A stretch of 64,000 nucleotides of DNA from Vibrio sp. JPW-9-11-11 (GTDB lineage Bacteria > Pseudomonadota > Gammaproteobacteria > Enterobacterales > Vibrionaceae): NCBI RefSeq assembly GCF_013369335.1, contig NZ_SZQJ01000036.1, positions 496,001 to 560,000 of the forward strand. Direction: 5' to 3'. Positions 43,301 through 52,231 of the stretch are shown piece by piece. Positions within the stretch are counted from its first letter, which is position 1, and the number at the start of each line of letters is the position of its first letter. The translations under genes and the position numbers were made by a program. The notes under the pieces are model-generated. The model was not told where the DNA came from. It did no database searches and saw only the letters and a program-made list of their open reading frames with translations.

Positions 43301-43686
43301 TATTTGTTCTCCTCATTCGAGAGTGACGATTCGCCCGAGTCGGTGTTGTGCTGATGCTGCTTGAGTTTACTCACTTCTTGTTGCAACTGAGCCACTTGGT
43401 CGATAAGGGTATCCACACGGTGGTGAATGTCATGCTGCTCTTCCTCGAGTTTTTGAAATCCCCAGCCGCGTTCTTTGCGCCATAACGTCGCCCAGATCCA
43501 GAGAAACGGCCATAAGGCGTGCAGAGTAAAAAGACTCACCCAGCCTGCATAATGTATAGCGTCTTGATGGGGGTGTTCTCGTTCTTTCGCGATCTCATAC
43601 GGGATGTCGTGGATGACAATAATGCCGTAAAAAATAACCAGAGCGACAAAGATCAATAATCCAAGCGCAAAGTAGTCCAAAAACAT
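43300..43686 (-). CDS. DUF3302 inner-membrane protein, YiaW-like
   Basis: 128 residues. Two membrane helices (about 3-26 and 48-67) with HDIPYEIAKEREHPHQDAIHYAGWVSLFTLHALWPFLWIWA between and within, the DUF3302 pattern, then a C-terminal coiled coil rich in Gln, His and Glu (about 80-128). It is translated just before the membrane-fusion gene with overlapping stop and start. It probably helps anchor or assemble that protein. Confidence 0.88.
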   Translation of the reverse strand: MFLDYFALGLLIFVALVIFYGIIVIHDIPYEIAKEREHPHQDAIHYAGWVSLFTLHALWPFLWIWATLWRKERGWGFQKLEEEQHDIHHRVDTLIDQVAQLQQEVSKLKQHQHNTDSGESSLSNEENK

Positions 43687-43825
43687 GGGCAGGTTCCTTA
43701 CTTTAAGCGTGAGTTCATCAAAGAGTACGTTTATTCAATTTTAAAGTATAGGAATAAAAACAGTAGATTAGTTACGTTGATGCTATAGTCTTTAGCCATT
43801 TGCTAGGTAAATTCTAGGACATAAG

Positions 43826-44710
43826 ATGCCATATCAAGGAGAGATAGCGGCGGTCGGTGCTGCGTTCGTATGGGCAGTAGCAACGTGGCTTTACAGCCAG
43901 TTTAGCCATCGCTTTAGCGCATTACAGCTCAATATTGTCAAAGGCGTGGTAGCCTCAGTAATGATGCTACTGCTGTTGCCTTTTTCACCCGCGAGTGAGT
44001 TAACGCTTTCGTGGCAACATCTCGCTATTCTGGCCTTTTCTGGTGTGCTCGGTATCGCCGTAGGGGACAGCGCTTATTTCGCTTCATTGAAACGTATCGG
44101 TCCGAACAAAACTTTACTTCTTGAGTCATTAGCGCCGCCTTTGTCAGGCGTGTTGGCGTTAGTGATACTCGGCAGTGTATTACCAGCACAAAGCTGGATT
44201 GGGGTGGTCGTCACCACGTTAGCGGTCTCTATGGTTGTGTTTCACAACGATGGTCAAGCGGTGAGTGGGGCGGGGGTGAGCTTTGGTTTGCTTGCCAGTG
44301 TTTGCCAGGCTAGTGGTGTGGTGATTTCTCACTATGCGCTGGTGGCGGGTGACATTGCGCCGTTATTTGGCGCCCTGATCCGTTTAATTGCAGGTGTGGT
44401 GGCTTTGATGATGGTGATTGGTTTTTTTGAGCGAGAGCCATTTACTGTCATGAGGCAGAATCTATGCACTTTGGGTCGTCATAACTTTGGCTGGTTAATG
44501 GCCGCGATTTTTGTCGGCACTTTTTTAGCGCTTTGGCTACAGCAGGTTGCCCTCAAGTATGCTAATCCAGCGGTCGCTCAAACGCTTATCGCAACCAGCC
44601 CACTGTTTATGTTGGCTATTTATGCGGTCAAAGGCCAACGTGTAACCCGTAGAGCTTTTTTGGGTACGCTATTAGCCCTAGTCGGAATATCACTGTTTTT
44701 TATTCGTTAA
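43826..44710 (+). CDS. EamA/DMT-family transporter
   Basis: 294 residues with ten membrane segments in two repeats (GAAFVWAVATWLYSQF in the first, GLLASVCQASGVVISHYALVAG in the second). GDSAYFASLKRIGPNKTLLLESLAPPLS is a typical motif. It is not closely similar to the EamA protein at 40.6 kb, so the two are separate members. Substrate unknown. It converges on the GGDEF gene with only ten bases between. Confidence 0.88.
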   Translation: MPYQGEIAAVGAAFVWAVATWLYSQFSHRFSALQLNIVKGVVASVMMLLLLPFSPASELTLSWQHLAILAFSGVLGIAVGDSAYFASLKRIGPNKTLLLESLAPPLSGVLALVILGSVLPAQSWIGVVVTTLAVSMVVFHNDGQAVSGAGVSFGLLASVCQASGVVISHYALVAGDIAPLFGALIRLIAGVVALMMVIGFFEREPFTVMRQNLCTLGRHNFGWLMAAIFVGTFLALWLQQVALKYANPAVAQTLIATSPLFMLAIYAVKGQRVTRRAFLGTLLALVGISLFFIR

Positions 44711-44720
44711 GCGTAGTCAT

Positions 44721-46304
44721 TCATTGCTCGGTACAAACTTGATTTCGACCATTAGCTTTGGCTCGATAGAGCGCTTTGTCGGCGCGATAAAAGGTTCGTT
44801 GAGTATTTTCACCTTCTCTATGCAAGGTAATTCCGATGCTAACGGTGAGCCCTCGTTCTCCCAGTATGCTTTGCCAACCAAAGTTAAAGATACGTTCTCG
44901 ATACGCTTCTGCGTGCATCGCGGCTTGTTCCAAGTTGGCGCGCTCCAAAATCACCAGAAACTCTTCACCACCGAAGCGTACACAAGAGGCGCCGCGAAAC
45001 TTAAAATAGGCGTTAAGCTCTGCAGACACATTTACGATGGCTTTATCGCCGACCAAATGGCTAAGCTCATCGTTGATTGACTTAAAGTGATCAATATCTA
45101 CCACCATTAAGGCGAATGGAACGTCGTGCAGCAGCAAGTCTTTGAGCTTGACGTCTAACCATCGACGGTTGTGCAAGCTGGTAAGTGGATCGGTAAAAAC
45201 ATCTTGTTGCAGCTGCGCCACCGTATGTTTCTGACTTTCCGTGGTCTCTTTCAACTCGCGGTTTTCTTGCTCAGACAAGATCAATTTTAATTGCAGTTCG
45301 AAGCGCGACAAACGGCGCAATTGACTGGCTCCGAGCTCACCGATCGGGATCTTTTTCATCAAATCGCTTTCAATGCGGTAGGCTTGCTTCTCATAATTTA
45401 GCGCCGCTTGAAAGTGGTTATCTTTTTCACACACCGCGGCGAGCGAGTTATAAAGCTTGAGACTCAGCACCGGCGAGGCATAGAGGCGAATGCGTTTTTT
45501 GGTCGATTCGAGCAACCAACGGGCGATGTGAGATTTGTTTTTCGCGCTTAAGCAGTAGGCGAGCTCAAGCCGAATCATGTTAGACAGCCAGTTTGAATGG
45601 ATGTTTCCAGCGGTGTATTGCACATTACTTAAGCACTGCATGGCTAAATCCACTTGCTGTGTTTGGCGATACAGCTTGGCTTGGTAGAGTAATATCTGGC
45701 CGGAAAGGACTTTATCACTGACTAGGATACTGAGCTCTTCACACTCTTTAATTAAATCGTTGGCGGCAGTGGTGCGATTAAGCTCGATATAACAGGCTAG
45801 CATGTGGAGCTTGTAACGGAGCCGCAGTGAGCGACTACTAATCGCGTGATCAATGCTGTCTACTTTCTGGTAGTAACGCAGCGCACGGTTGTGATCGCCG
45901 TAGGCGTCACACAAGTTGCCCATGCCTAAAATGGCGAGTACGTAAGCATCGATAAAACCATTATCGACCGCGATGGTTGAAGATTTGATGTATTGGTTTA
46001 GGGCGCCATGAAAGTCGCCGTTTTCCACCAAGCGTTCGGCAAGGCCATAACGAACCTCCAGTATCAGCTCTGCGTCTTGGGGCAGCGTTAAGTAGGAGAG
46101 CGCCTCATTCAGTTCATCAATACTGGTTTGTAACTGTTTAAGCTCTGAGCGAAACTCGGCACTGATGATCAAACACTGCGCTTTTTCCTGCGCTGTGGTG
46201 GCGACGTGTTGGTGGACATGATTCCAAAAAATTAATGCTTCTTCACCGCTGACTGAAGTTGCATCTAGGCCGGAGTCAGTAATTTTCTTTAGCAATACTT
46301 CCAT
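44721..46304 (-). CDS. TPR-GGDEF diguanylate cyclase
   Basis: 527 residues. TPR-like helical repeats fill about 30-330, a short coiled coil (about 335-365) follows, and the GGDEF domain covers about 370-527: DPLTSLHNRRWLDVKL, MVVDIDHFKSIND and RFGGEEFLVIL. The GGEEF signature and the metal Asp are intact, so it should make c-di-GMP. The RxxD inhibitory site before GGEEF is not preserved. No membrane segment. Its start overlaps the upstream TPR gene by 29 bases, with AGGAAG in that gene as ribosome-binding site, so the two are coupled. Confidence 0.93.
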   Translation of the reverse strand: MEVLLKKITDSGLDATSVSGEEALIFWNHVHQHVATTAQEKAQCLIISAEFRSELKQLQTSIDELNEALSYLTLPQDAELILEVRYGLAERLVENGDFHGALNQYIKSSTIAVDNGFIDAYVLAILGMGNLCDAYGDHNRALRYYQKVDSIDHAISSRSLRLRYKLHMLACYIELNRTTAANDLIKECEELSILVSDKVLSGQILLYQAKLYRQTQQVDLAMQCLSNVQYTAGNIHSNWLSNMIRLELAYCLSAKNKSHIARWLLESTKKRIRLYASPVLSLKLYNSLAAVCEKDNHFQAALNYEKQAYRIESDLMKKIPIGELGASQLRRLSRFELQLKLILSEQENRELKETTESQKHTVAQLQQDVFTDPLTSLHNRRWLDVKLKDLLLHDVPFALMVVDIDHFKSINDELSHLVGDKAIVNVSAELNAYFKFRGASCVRFGGEEFLVILERANLEQAAMHAEAYRERIFNFGWQSILGERGLTVSIGITLHREGENTQRTFYRADKALYRAKANGRNQVCTEQ

Positions 46305-47772
46305 GTTGTTCTTCCTGTCTCTGGCTTTCTTCGAGTTGATCTAGGGTGAATGGGAAAGAAAGAATGTCGTGATAGACCACCTTAGGTAGATCGCTGGTTA
46401 GCCCTTTGCGGTGCCAAGGGTAGAGCTCGATCATTTTCGCTAAGATGTGAAACACGTTGAGGGCTTCATCCCCTTTTTCAGCCAGCAAGATACCTAAGCG
46501 GTCGCTACTTAATCGAGAAAGCAAATCTTGTTTGTTACACATGGAATGCGCCAGCTCTGTGCACACTTGAATGTAATTGGCGTCCGGGTGCTGGATGATA
46601 ATCACAGAGTGATTGGAGAGCTTGAGTTCGGTCTTAAACAGGACTAGCTGTTCCCACCAGTAGGTTTCAGACACCATCTGGCTCAGCTGTTTGTCGGGAT
46701 CAAATTCGTGTTGCCCGCGAATACGATTGATCAATTTGCGCGCACGTTGTTCAAGTTGGCGTTTAGACGCACGGGCTTTGTCATTGCTCACGCGCGCGGT
46801 TTGCTCACGCAGCATATCGGTCGCATGCTTGCGGTATTTACGAAACGCTTTCAGCGCCATTTTATGCTCGCCCGACTCTTCAGCAACACGAGATTGCTGG
46901 AAACAGATCTGAGAGAGTAGCTCGCCATTATCAAAGTTGACCGCTGATTGCTCTGCCTTAACCAGAAGTTCTGCCGCTTTTTCCGGCTGTTTACGCAGCA
47001 ACTCTACTCGCGCTCGGCTAATGTAGGAGTGGGCTTTCATCCATACTAAGTCGTGACGCATGGCTAAGTCGTGAGCTTTTTGCGTCGCTTCTTCAGCGTC
47101 TTTGATGCGTTCTAATCCCAGTAACGCCAGGCCACGAAAGTCCCATACTTCGGCTTGCCAGGTTTTATCATGATGATCTTTGAGTGCTTCGGCAGCTCCA
47201 TCCAAAACCGACAACATTTCGACATAGTTTTTAAGCAGGTAGTGGTCCCAAGCAAGTAAAATACGCGCTTTGCCTTCCAGCCAACCAATACGGGCGCTGT
47301 TGGCGACGGTGACCGCGAGTTCATGGGTAGTTCTGGCTAAGTCATACTCATGAGTGATGCGCCATACATTGCCTAAGCCGATAAGAGATTCGAGCTGGAC
47401 TTCTTCTTCATCAACTAGGGCGGACTGCTCAAGGGCGTTGATCCAGTATTGTTGCGCGGAGTAATATTTTGCTTGGCCCCAATAGTGAAGCGCATGGATA
47501 TGCAGGATTTCGGGTAAGAGATCATCGGTATCGAGGGTGTTGAGCTTGCTATGGGCCTCTTTGATGTATTTGAGTCCCTTGCGATACTCCATCAAACACC
47601 AAGCACAACGAGACATGATGACAAGAGACTGAATTTCGCCTTCGGGATAGAGGATTTGTGCAGAACGCGACGCACACTGCTCGGCGATCGTCCAGACTTT
47701 TTCAGGGTCGGATTCAATCCTTCCTTTGATTTGCTCTATTTCAACTTCTAATAGTCGTTGGCTTTTATCCAA
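46276..47772 (-). CDS. TPR protein with a degenerate GGDEF-like C-terminus
   Basis: 498 residues from a TTG start (AAGGACT upstream). TPR-like repeats cover about 10-330, a basic coiled coil (about 330-365) follows, and the last ~115 residues have the pattern of a GGDEF domain whose signature is lost: LLSRLSSDRLGILLAEKG replaces the usual RxGGDEF. It is clearly related in design to the next gene, which has the active form. It may be a partner or regulator of that enzyme. No membrane segment. Confidence 0.8.
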   Translation of the reverse strand: MDKSQRLLEVEIEQIKGRIESDPEKVWTIAEQCASRSAQILYPEGEIQSLVIMSRCAWCLMEYRKGLKYIKEAHSKLNTLDTDDLLPEILHIHALHYWGQAKYYSAQQYWINALEQSALVDEEEVQLESLIGLGNVWRITHEYDLARTTHELAVTVANSARIGWLEGKARILLAWDHYLLKNYVEMLSVLDGAAEALKDHHDKTWQAEVWDFRGLALLGLERIKDAEEATQKAHDLAMRHDLVWMKAHSYISRARVELLRKQPEKAAELLVKAEQSAVNFDNGELLSQICFQQSRVAEESGEHKMALKAFRKYRKHATDMLREQTARVSNDKARASKRQLEQRARKLINRIRGQHEFDPDKQLSQMVSETYWWEQLVLFKTELKLSNHSVIIIQHPDANYIQVCTELAHSMCNKQDLLSRLSSDRLGILLAEKGDEALNVFHILAKMIELYPWHRKGLTSDLPKVVYHDILSFPFTLDQLEESQRQEEQHGSIAKENY

Positions 47773-47898
47773 TGAATCAGTCCTTTACTGCCTAGTGCCT
47801 CGCTATTCTGTATTCATTATATGAATAGCTCGAGAATCAACTCTACAAAAAGTCGTAAAACAGGTACGGTTTAACGGCACTCGTCACACTACTAATGA

Positions 47899-49368
47899 TT
47901 ATGAAAGCAGCTCACTCAGTGTCAAAGGTGATTGGGTCAGCTCTAATACCTGCGCAGCTGTTTTGCCTTCTTTATTCTGATAGCACAAATTATGCCAGGC
48001 CCTAAATATGTCTAGCATTGGGAGCAAACCACCTGGGCGTAGTTTACGTCTAGGTTCGTTGATAAAGCTCTCAAACAGCGTTTCAAAACGATTCTGATAA
48101 AAAGCGGTTTGGCGAATAGATGCAGTTCTAAGCCATTGTTTTGGCTGGCTGTTAGTCCCAGCAAGATAGCAGATACCTTTGGCGGCCTTATTATGAGTGG
48201 TGATTGCCCAGCGATCTCGCCACCAGCCCATATGAACAATGTCAATTTTCTCAATAGCATAGTCTGGTTGCCAAGCCTCATCTTCTTCAACGTACAAAAG
48301 GTCGACATTTTGACGTTGAATCCGCGCTAAACAGACACTCAGTGCCGCCGAACGCAATACCGGGTCTTGTGGCATATAAATAGAAACCTGACGGTCGTTT
48401 TGGCACATATCTAGTACATGTAAAAAGTGCGCATAGGAGGTGTAGGGAGGGCGGATCAACGCGCCTTTCGATGGATAGTTGAACACGGTTAAGTTGCCCA
48501 TAGGATCTTCAACATTACCGCGCGCGAGTATGGTCTGATACTGTTGGTCGATACGCTCGCGCAACAGTGGCGAGGGGCTAGGTGTCGGCATGTTGGCTTC
48601 CGACGAGTGGTCGCGAGACACAAAACGTGCTGGAAACTTATAGGGGTCGTGGTCAATTTCACCAGTAGGTTCTTCTTGAGCGGAATAGTTGACATGCTGG
48701 CATAGAATGTAACCACTGTGCGCTTCCCCGGTCGCTATCCAAAGTACACCATTGTTACTTTTTGGTTGCAACGAGATGTAATGCGACGCCAACTCATAGC
48801 TGGCCGCGTGGTTGACCCATCGGGCATCAAACATGGCCAGCTTGCGTCGACAACGGCTCGCGATGTGATCGAGGTGGTCGTAGAACGTCTTTGGATTGAT
48901 CTCTAGCTTGCGGCATATTTCGCGCACCGAATAGCCCATAAAGAGCAAACCAAGGAGGTTTTCTTGAAACTGTAGTTTTTTGTTGGCACCAGACCACTTA
49001 TCAACAAACGTTGACTGGCAGGCTTTACAGCGATAGCGCTGGCGGTCGCCGCTGTAGCCAAAAGCGTGGTAAAGGTGTTTGTGGGTGTGGACCGATAGGC
49101 CAAAGTTCTCACACTCGTCATTACGACAAGCCGGCAGGCCATCACTGTGAAGGTGACGTAAACGATGTAACTCGTTTAACACCTCTTGGTTGTTAAGTAA
49201 GGGGGGGAAAGCACCGCACTCCCGACAAACCATCGCAGGTCGTTTAGGGTTCGCATGCTGCACAACGTAACGATGTGCATCACTCAATCCAAAGTTGTTA
49301 CACGCCAATGTTTTACAAAAGTTGAGCTGTAACCCGTCTGCTTCCTTTGGCAGTTTGCCAGTCGTCAC
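47899..49368 (-). CDS. Zinc-finger / transposase-like protein of unknown function
   Basis: 489 residues from a GTG start with AGGGGGAGA upstream. Two similar cysteine units lie at the N-terminus: FCKTLACNNFGL...VCRECG and ACRNDECENFGL...RCKACQ, each a zinc finger of the IS1 InsA kind; a helix-turn-helix (YSVREICRKLEINPKTFYDHL, about 148-168) follows. The remainder may be an RNase-H-like domain (NGVLWIATGEAHSGYILCQHV), but the DDE acidic residues are not evident. No inverted repeats or target duplications flank it, so it is not an active element by eye; it may be a domesticated transposase acting as a DNA-binding protein. Confidence 0.65.
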   Translation of the reverse strand: MTTGKLPKEADGLQLNFCKTLACNNFGLSDAHRYVVQHANPKRPAMVCRECGAFPPLLNNQEVLNELHRLRHLHSDGLPACRNDECENFGLSVHTHKHLYHAFGYSGDRQRYRCKACQSTFVDKWSGANKKLQFQENLLGLLFMGYSVREICRKLEINPKTFYDHLDHIASRCRRKLAMFDARWVNHAASYELASHYISLQPKSNNGVLWIATGEAHSGYILCQHVNYSAQEEPTGEIDHDPYKFPARFVSRDHSSEANMPTPSPSPLLRERIDQQYQTILARGNVEDPMGNLTVFNYPSKGALIRPPYTSYAHFLHVLDMCQNDRQVSIYMPQDPVLRSAALSVCLARIQRQNVDLLYVEEDEAWQPDYAIEKIDIVHMGWWRDRWAITTHNKAAKGICYLAGTNSQPKQWLRTASIRQTAFYQNRFETLFESFINEPRRKLRPGGLLPMLDIFRAWHNLCYQNKEGKTAAQVLELTQSPLTLSELLS

Positions 49369-49392
49369 TATCTCCCCCTCGGGATTATTCTG

Positions 49393-49415
49393 GCCACCAC
49401 AAGATCTCTGGTGGC
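49393..49415 (-). terminator. Hairpin after deoD
   Basis: GCCACCA (49393-49399) pairs with TGGTGGC (49409-49415), 14 bases beyond the deoD stop. There is no T-tract, so termination is uncertain. Confidence 0.4.
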
Positions 49416-49428
49416 AAGTTGGAACTCA

Positions 49429-50139
49429 TTAGATGTTGATCGCTGTTTCTAGTGCGACTTTCATCATGTCGTTGAATGACTTCTGGCGCTCTTCAGAGCT
49501 CAGTTTCTCGCCACGGATAATGTGGTCTGAAACGGTCAGAATGGTGAGCGCTTTTGCGCCTAAGTCTGCTGCTACGCCGTAAATGCCTGCAGCTTCCATA
49601 TCGACGCCTAGAATGCCTAGTTTTTCCATTTTCTCGAAAATGTCAGCTTCTGGAGTGTAGAAAAGGTCCGCTGAGAATACGTTACCAACTTTAACCGGTA
49701 CTTCTTGAGCGCGCGCTTGGTTTACCGCTTCCTCAAGTAGGCCGTAATCTGCAATCGCTGCGAAGTCATGGTTATTGAAACGGATACGGTTGACTTTCGA
49801 ATCTGTCGAAGCACCCATGCCGATGACAACGTCCATTAGGTTGACATCGTCGCGTACCGCACCACAGCTACCCACACGAATCACATTTTTTACGCCGTAT
49901 TCAGCGATCAGCTCGTGCACGTAAATACAGCATGAAGGAATGCCCATACCGTGACCCATGACCGATACTTTTTTGCCTTTGTAAGTGCCTGTGAAGCCAA
50001 ACATGTTACGAACATCACAAACTTGCTGTACATCTTCAAGAAACGTTTCAGCAATGTACTTAGCACGAAGCGGGTCGCCTGGCATGAGAACCGTTTCAGC
50101 GAAATCACCTGGGTTTGCATTAATATGTGGGGTTGCCAT
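49429..50139 (-). CDS. deoD: Purine nucleoside phosphorylase, DeoD type
   Basis: 236 residues from ATG 50139, eight bases after GGAG; an upstream TTG adds two residues and is less likely. The start MATPHINANPGDFAETVLMPGDPLRAKYIAETFLEDV is nearly that of E. coli DeoD. Other marks are GHGMGIPS, VGSCGAV, the substrate site VDMEAAGIYG and the catalytic Asp in TVSDHI. It splits purine (deoxy)ribonucleosides with phosphate. It stands alone; vibrios usually have another deoD in the deoCABD operon, so this may be a second copy. Confidence 0.95.
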   Translation of the reverse strand: MATPHINANPGDFAETVLMPGDPLRAKYIAETFLEDVQQVCDVRNMFGFTGTYKGKKVSVMGHGMGIPSCCIYVHELIAEYGVKNVIRVGSCGAVRDDVNLMDVVIGMGASTDSKVNRIRFNNHDFAAIADYGLLEEAVNQARAQEVPVKVGNVFSADLFYTPEADIFEKMEKLGILGVDMEAAGIYGVAADLGAKALTILTVSDHIIRGEKLSSEERQKSFNDMMKVALETAINI

Positions 50140-50395
50140 AGTCAATACTCCAATTTTATTAGTAACTCATGGTTCTAATTACTAATTATGTTGATTTTGA
50201 AAAATCTGTTGAGGCAATACTAGCGGCATCTAGGTTCTTCCCGTGAGATGTGAGTCACAGAAACCAGCGGAAAGTGAGTGTGAATGTTGGTATATAACTA
50301 AATCTGTTGGAACTGATTGGGCAATCGATTCGTAAAATCGTTTGCTTTGTGATGTGAACCAAAATCGTTTTAAGGTCGTAACTGATACACAAAAT

Positions 50396-50418
50396 TGTAC
50401 AAATATTTTTTTTGTACA
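50396..50418 (+). promoter_or_regulatory. Operator copy 1 upstream of the TudS-MerR-photolyase operon
   Basis: TGTACAA (50396-50402), nine bases, TTGTACA (50412-50418): an inverted repeat with the same half-site and the same spacer as the copy at 50443-50465. Centres are 47 bp apart. See the second copy for interpretation. Confidence 0.6.
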
Positions 50419-50442
50419 CCCATCAAAAGTTGTGCTAAAAGT

Positions 50443-50467
50443 TATACAAGATAAGAAGTTGTATAAT
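50443..50467 (+). promoter_or_regulatory. Operator copy 2 overlapping the -10 of the TudS-MerR-photolyase operon
   Basis: TATACAA (50443-50449), nine bases, TTGTATA (50459-50465), overlapping a perfect -10, TATAAT (50462-50467). The dyad extends one base further on each side. TRTACA half-sites are, as I recall, those bound by the LitR/CarH group of MerR-type light regulators, and a protein of that kind is the second gene of this operon. Binding here would block RNA polymerase, giving autorepression that is lifted by light. Confidence 0.6.
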
Positions 50468-50490
50468 ACAGCAATGTCAAGGAGCCAGTC

Positions 50491-51441
50491 ATGGACCAGC
50501 AAATAAAAATCGGCATCAGCTCTTGTGTACTTGGTGAGAAGGTACGTTTCGACTCTGGACACAAAATCAGTAAGTTTGTGACCAAAGAGCTCGCGCCCTA
50601 CTTTGAGTTTGTTCCGGTCTGCCCGGAAGTAGGGGCTGGCATGCCCGTGCCACGTCCAACGATTCGATTAATCTCCGACCAAGAGCGGATTGCATTGGTG
50701 GAAACGAAGGACCCAAGCAAAGACCATACTGACACTATGATTCACTACTCTAAAAACAAAGTTGCTGAACTTGAGTCGGAGAAGCTGTGTGGATATATCG
50801 TCTGTGCAAAATCGCCAACTTGTGGCATGGAACGCGTGAAGATTTACAGTAAAAACAACTCTGAAGCGATCGGCGTCGGCCTTTATACTAACGAGTTGAT
50901 GAAGGCGATGCCTTGGTTACCAGTAGAAGAGGACGGTCGTCTCAATGACCCAGTGCTCAAAGAAAACTTTATTACTCGCATTTACTCGCTGAATGACTTC
51001 TACCAGTCGATGGGTGATGAGCCAACGCGTGGCAAAATTGTTGCCTTCCATTCGCGTTATAAGCTGACGCTAATGGCACATCATCCGGCTTCGTACAAGG
51101 AGTTGGGAAGCTTAGTCGCTAATATTAAAGACTACGACATCGATGAGTTTTACCAGCTCTATCGTTTGGGCCTGATGAATGCGATGTCACATCGTGCAAG
51201 CCGCAAGAACAACACCAATGTTTTGATGCATATTCAAGGCTATTTCAAGCGTCATCTAGACAAAGAGCAGAAGCAAGAACTGCGTCGAGTCATTGATGAA
51301 TACCGTGAAGGGCTGCTGCCACTATTGGCACCGTTAACACTACTTAAGCATTATCTATCGACACACCCTGACGAGTATTTGGCTGATCAGGCGTTCCTTC
51401 AACCTCATCCACAGGAGCTGCGTTTACGTTATGGATTGTGA
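50491..51441 (+). CDS. TudS (DUF523) fused to YbgA (DUF1722)
   Basis: 316 residues. The first half (about 1-150) is DUF523, now known as the thiouracil desulfidase TudS, with three cysteines for an iron-sulfur cluster in SSCVLGEKVRF, VCPEVGAGMPVPRP and AKSPTCGMERV. The second half (about 160-310) is DUF1722/YbgA with FHSRYKLTLMAHHP. In E. coli ybgA lies beside the photolyase gene phrB, and here the fused gene leads an operon with a MerR-type regulator and a photolyase. A role in removing sulfur from damaged or modified uracils would fit a DNA/RNA-repair setting, but is inference. AAGGAG precedes ATG by eight bases. Confidence 0.9.
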   Translation: MDQQIKIGISSCVLGEKVRFDSGHKISKFVTKELAPYFEFVPVCPEVGAGMPVPRPTIRLISDQERIALVETKDPSKDHTDTMIHYSKNKVAELESEKLCGYIVCAKSPTCGMERVKIYSKNNSEAIGVGLYTNELMKAMPWLPVEEDGRLNDPVLKENFITRIYSLNDFYQSMGDEPTRGKIVAFHSRYKLTLMAHHPASYKELGSLVANIKDYDIDEFYQLYRLGLMNAMSHRASRKNNTNVLMHIQGYFKRHLDKEQKQELRRVIDEYREGLLPLLAPLTLLKHYLSTHPDEYLADQAFLQPHPQELRLRYGL

Positions 51442-52231
51442 GAAAAAGCTGTACGCAATTCGAGAAGTTTCAGAGATCACTGGCGTTAAACCCGTTACAT
51501 TGCGCGCATGGCAAAGGCGCTACAGCTTGGTACAGCCTCAACGCACGGAAAAAGGGCATCGTTTATACACCGACCAACATATCGCGTTGATTGGTGAGAT
51601 CCAAAGCTGGCTAAGTAAAGGTGTGCCGATAGGCAAAGTTAAAGCGATTCTCGGATCGAATACCGACAGTGGCGCAGAAACGCTCACCACAAGGTTTCAA
51701 CTTGAAGAGGTGGCAACATTTCTGCAAGCGCTGGCTGATTTAAATAAAGGTAAAGCGGACTCTATCGTCAGTACCGTGTTAAAGGAGTACCCTCTCGATG
51801 TGGTTGAAAGCCAATTCCTTCAACCCGCAGAAAAAGCCTTGTCTTTGGTACGTTTTGGCTTGCGATCGATTCAAAAGGGCATGATGGACGCTATTTTGTT
51901 TGCTCGTTTGAGTTCGATTATCGAGGCAGAGAACAAAGCCGCCAGAGCAGGACGTTGCTTGTTTATCAGCTATGATTCAGTCAATGATATTGGCTCACGA
52001 TTGTGGGCGATGAAGTTGTCTGAACTAGGCATGAGCATAGTGATCATTGATGGCGTAGACGACCTATCTGGGCTGATAGAACATCACGGCTTAAACAGTT
52101 ATCACGCTCTAGCGCTATATAGTTCGCGACCATTGAACGCCGCACAAGGGGCGATTGTTGAGCGTATTCAAGAGTGCTTTACAGGTAAGGTGCTGCTCTC
52201 TGAACTGATAGAAAACGAGAGGGTAGAATGA
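51431..52231 (+). CDS. MerR-family regulator of LitR/MlrA type
   Basis: 266 residues. An N-terminal MerR winged helix (about 7-75; IREVSEITGVKPVTLRAWQRRY) is followed by a helical cap (about 85-165) and an alpha/beta domain (about 175-260; RCLFISYDSVNDIGSRLWAMKLSELGMSIVII) shaped like the cobalamin-binding domains of CarH/LitR. The histidine motif that ligates B12 (DxHxxG) is not present, so it probably does not sense light through B12 itself. It overlaps the end of the TudS gene and the start of the photolyase gene (four bases), so all three are coupled. It is the best candidate for the protein binding the two operators upstream. Confidence 0.88.
   Translation: MDCEKKLYAIREVSEITGVKPVTLRAWQRRYSLVQPQRTEKGHRLYTDQHIALIGEIQSWLSKGVPIGKVKAILGSNTDSGAETLTTRFQLEEVATFLQALADLNKGKADSIVSTVLKEYPLDVVESQFLQPAEKALSLVRFGLRSIQKGMMDAILFARLSSIIEAENKAARAGRCLFISYDSVNDIGSRLWAMKLSELGMSIVIIDGVDDLSGLIEHHGLNSYHALALYSSRPLNAAQGAIVERIQECFTGKVLLSELIENERVE

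Noticed and set aside
47899..49368. Active insertion sequence
   Set aside because: No terminal inverted repeats or target-site duplication could be seen around the gene, and only one copy is in the window.
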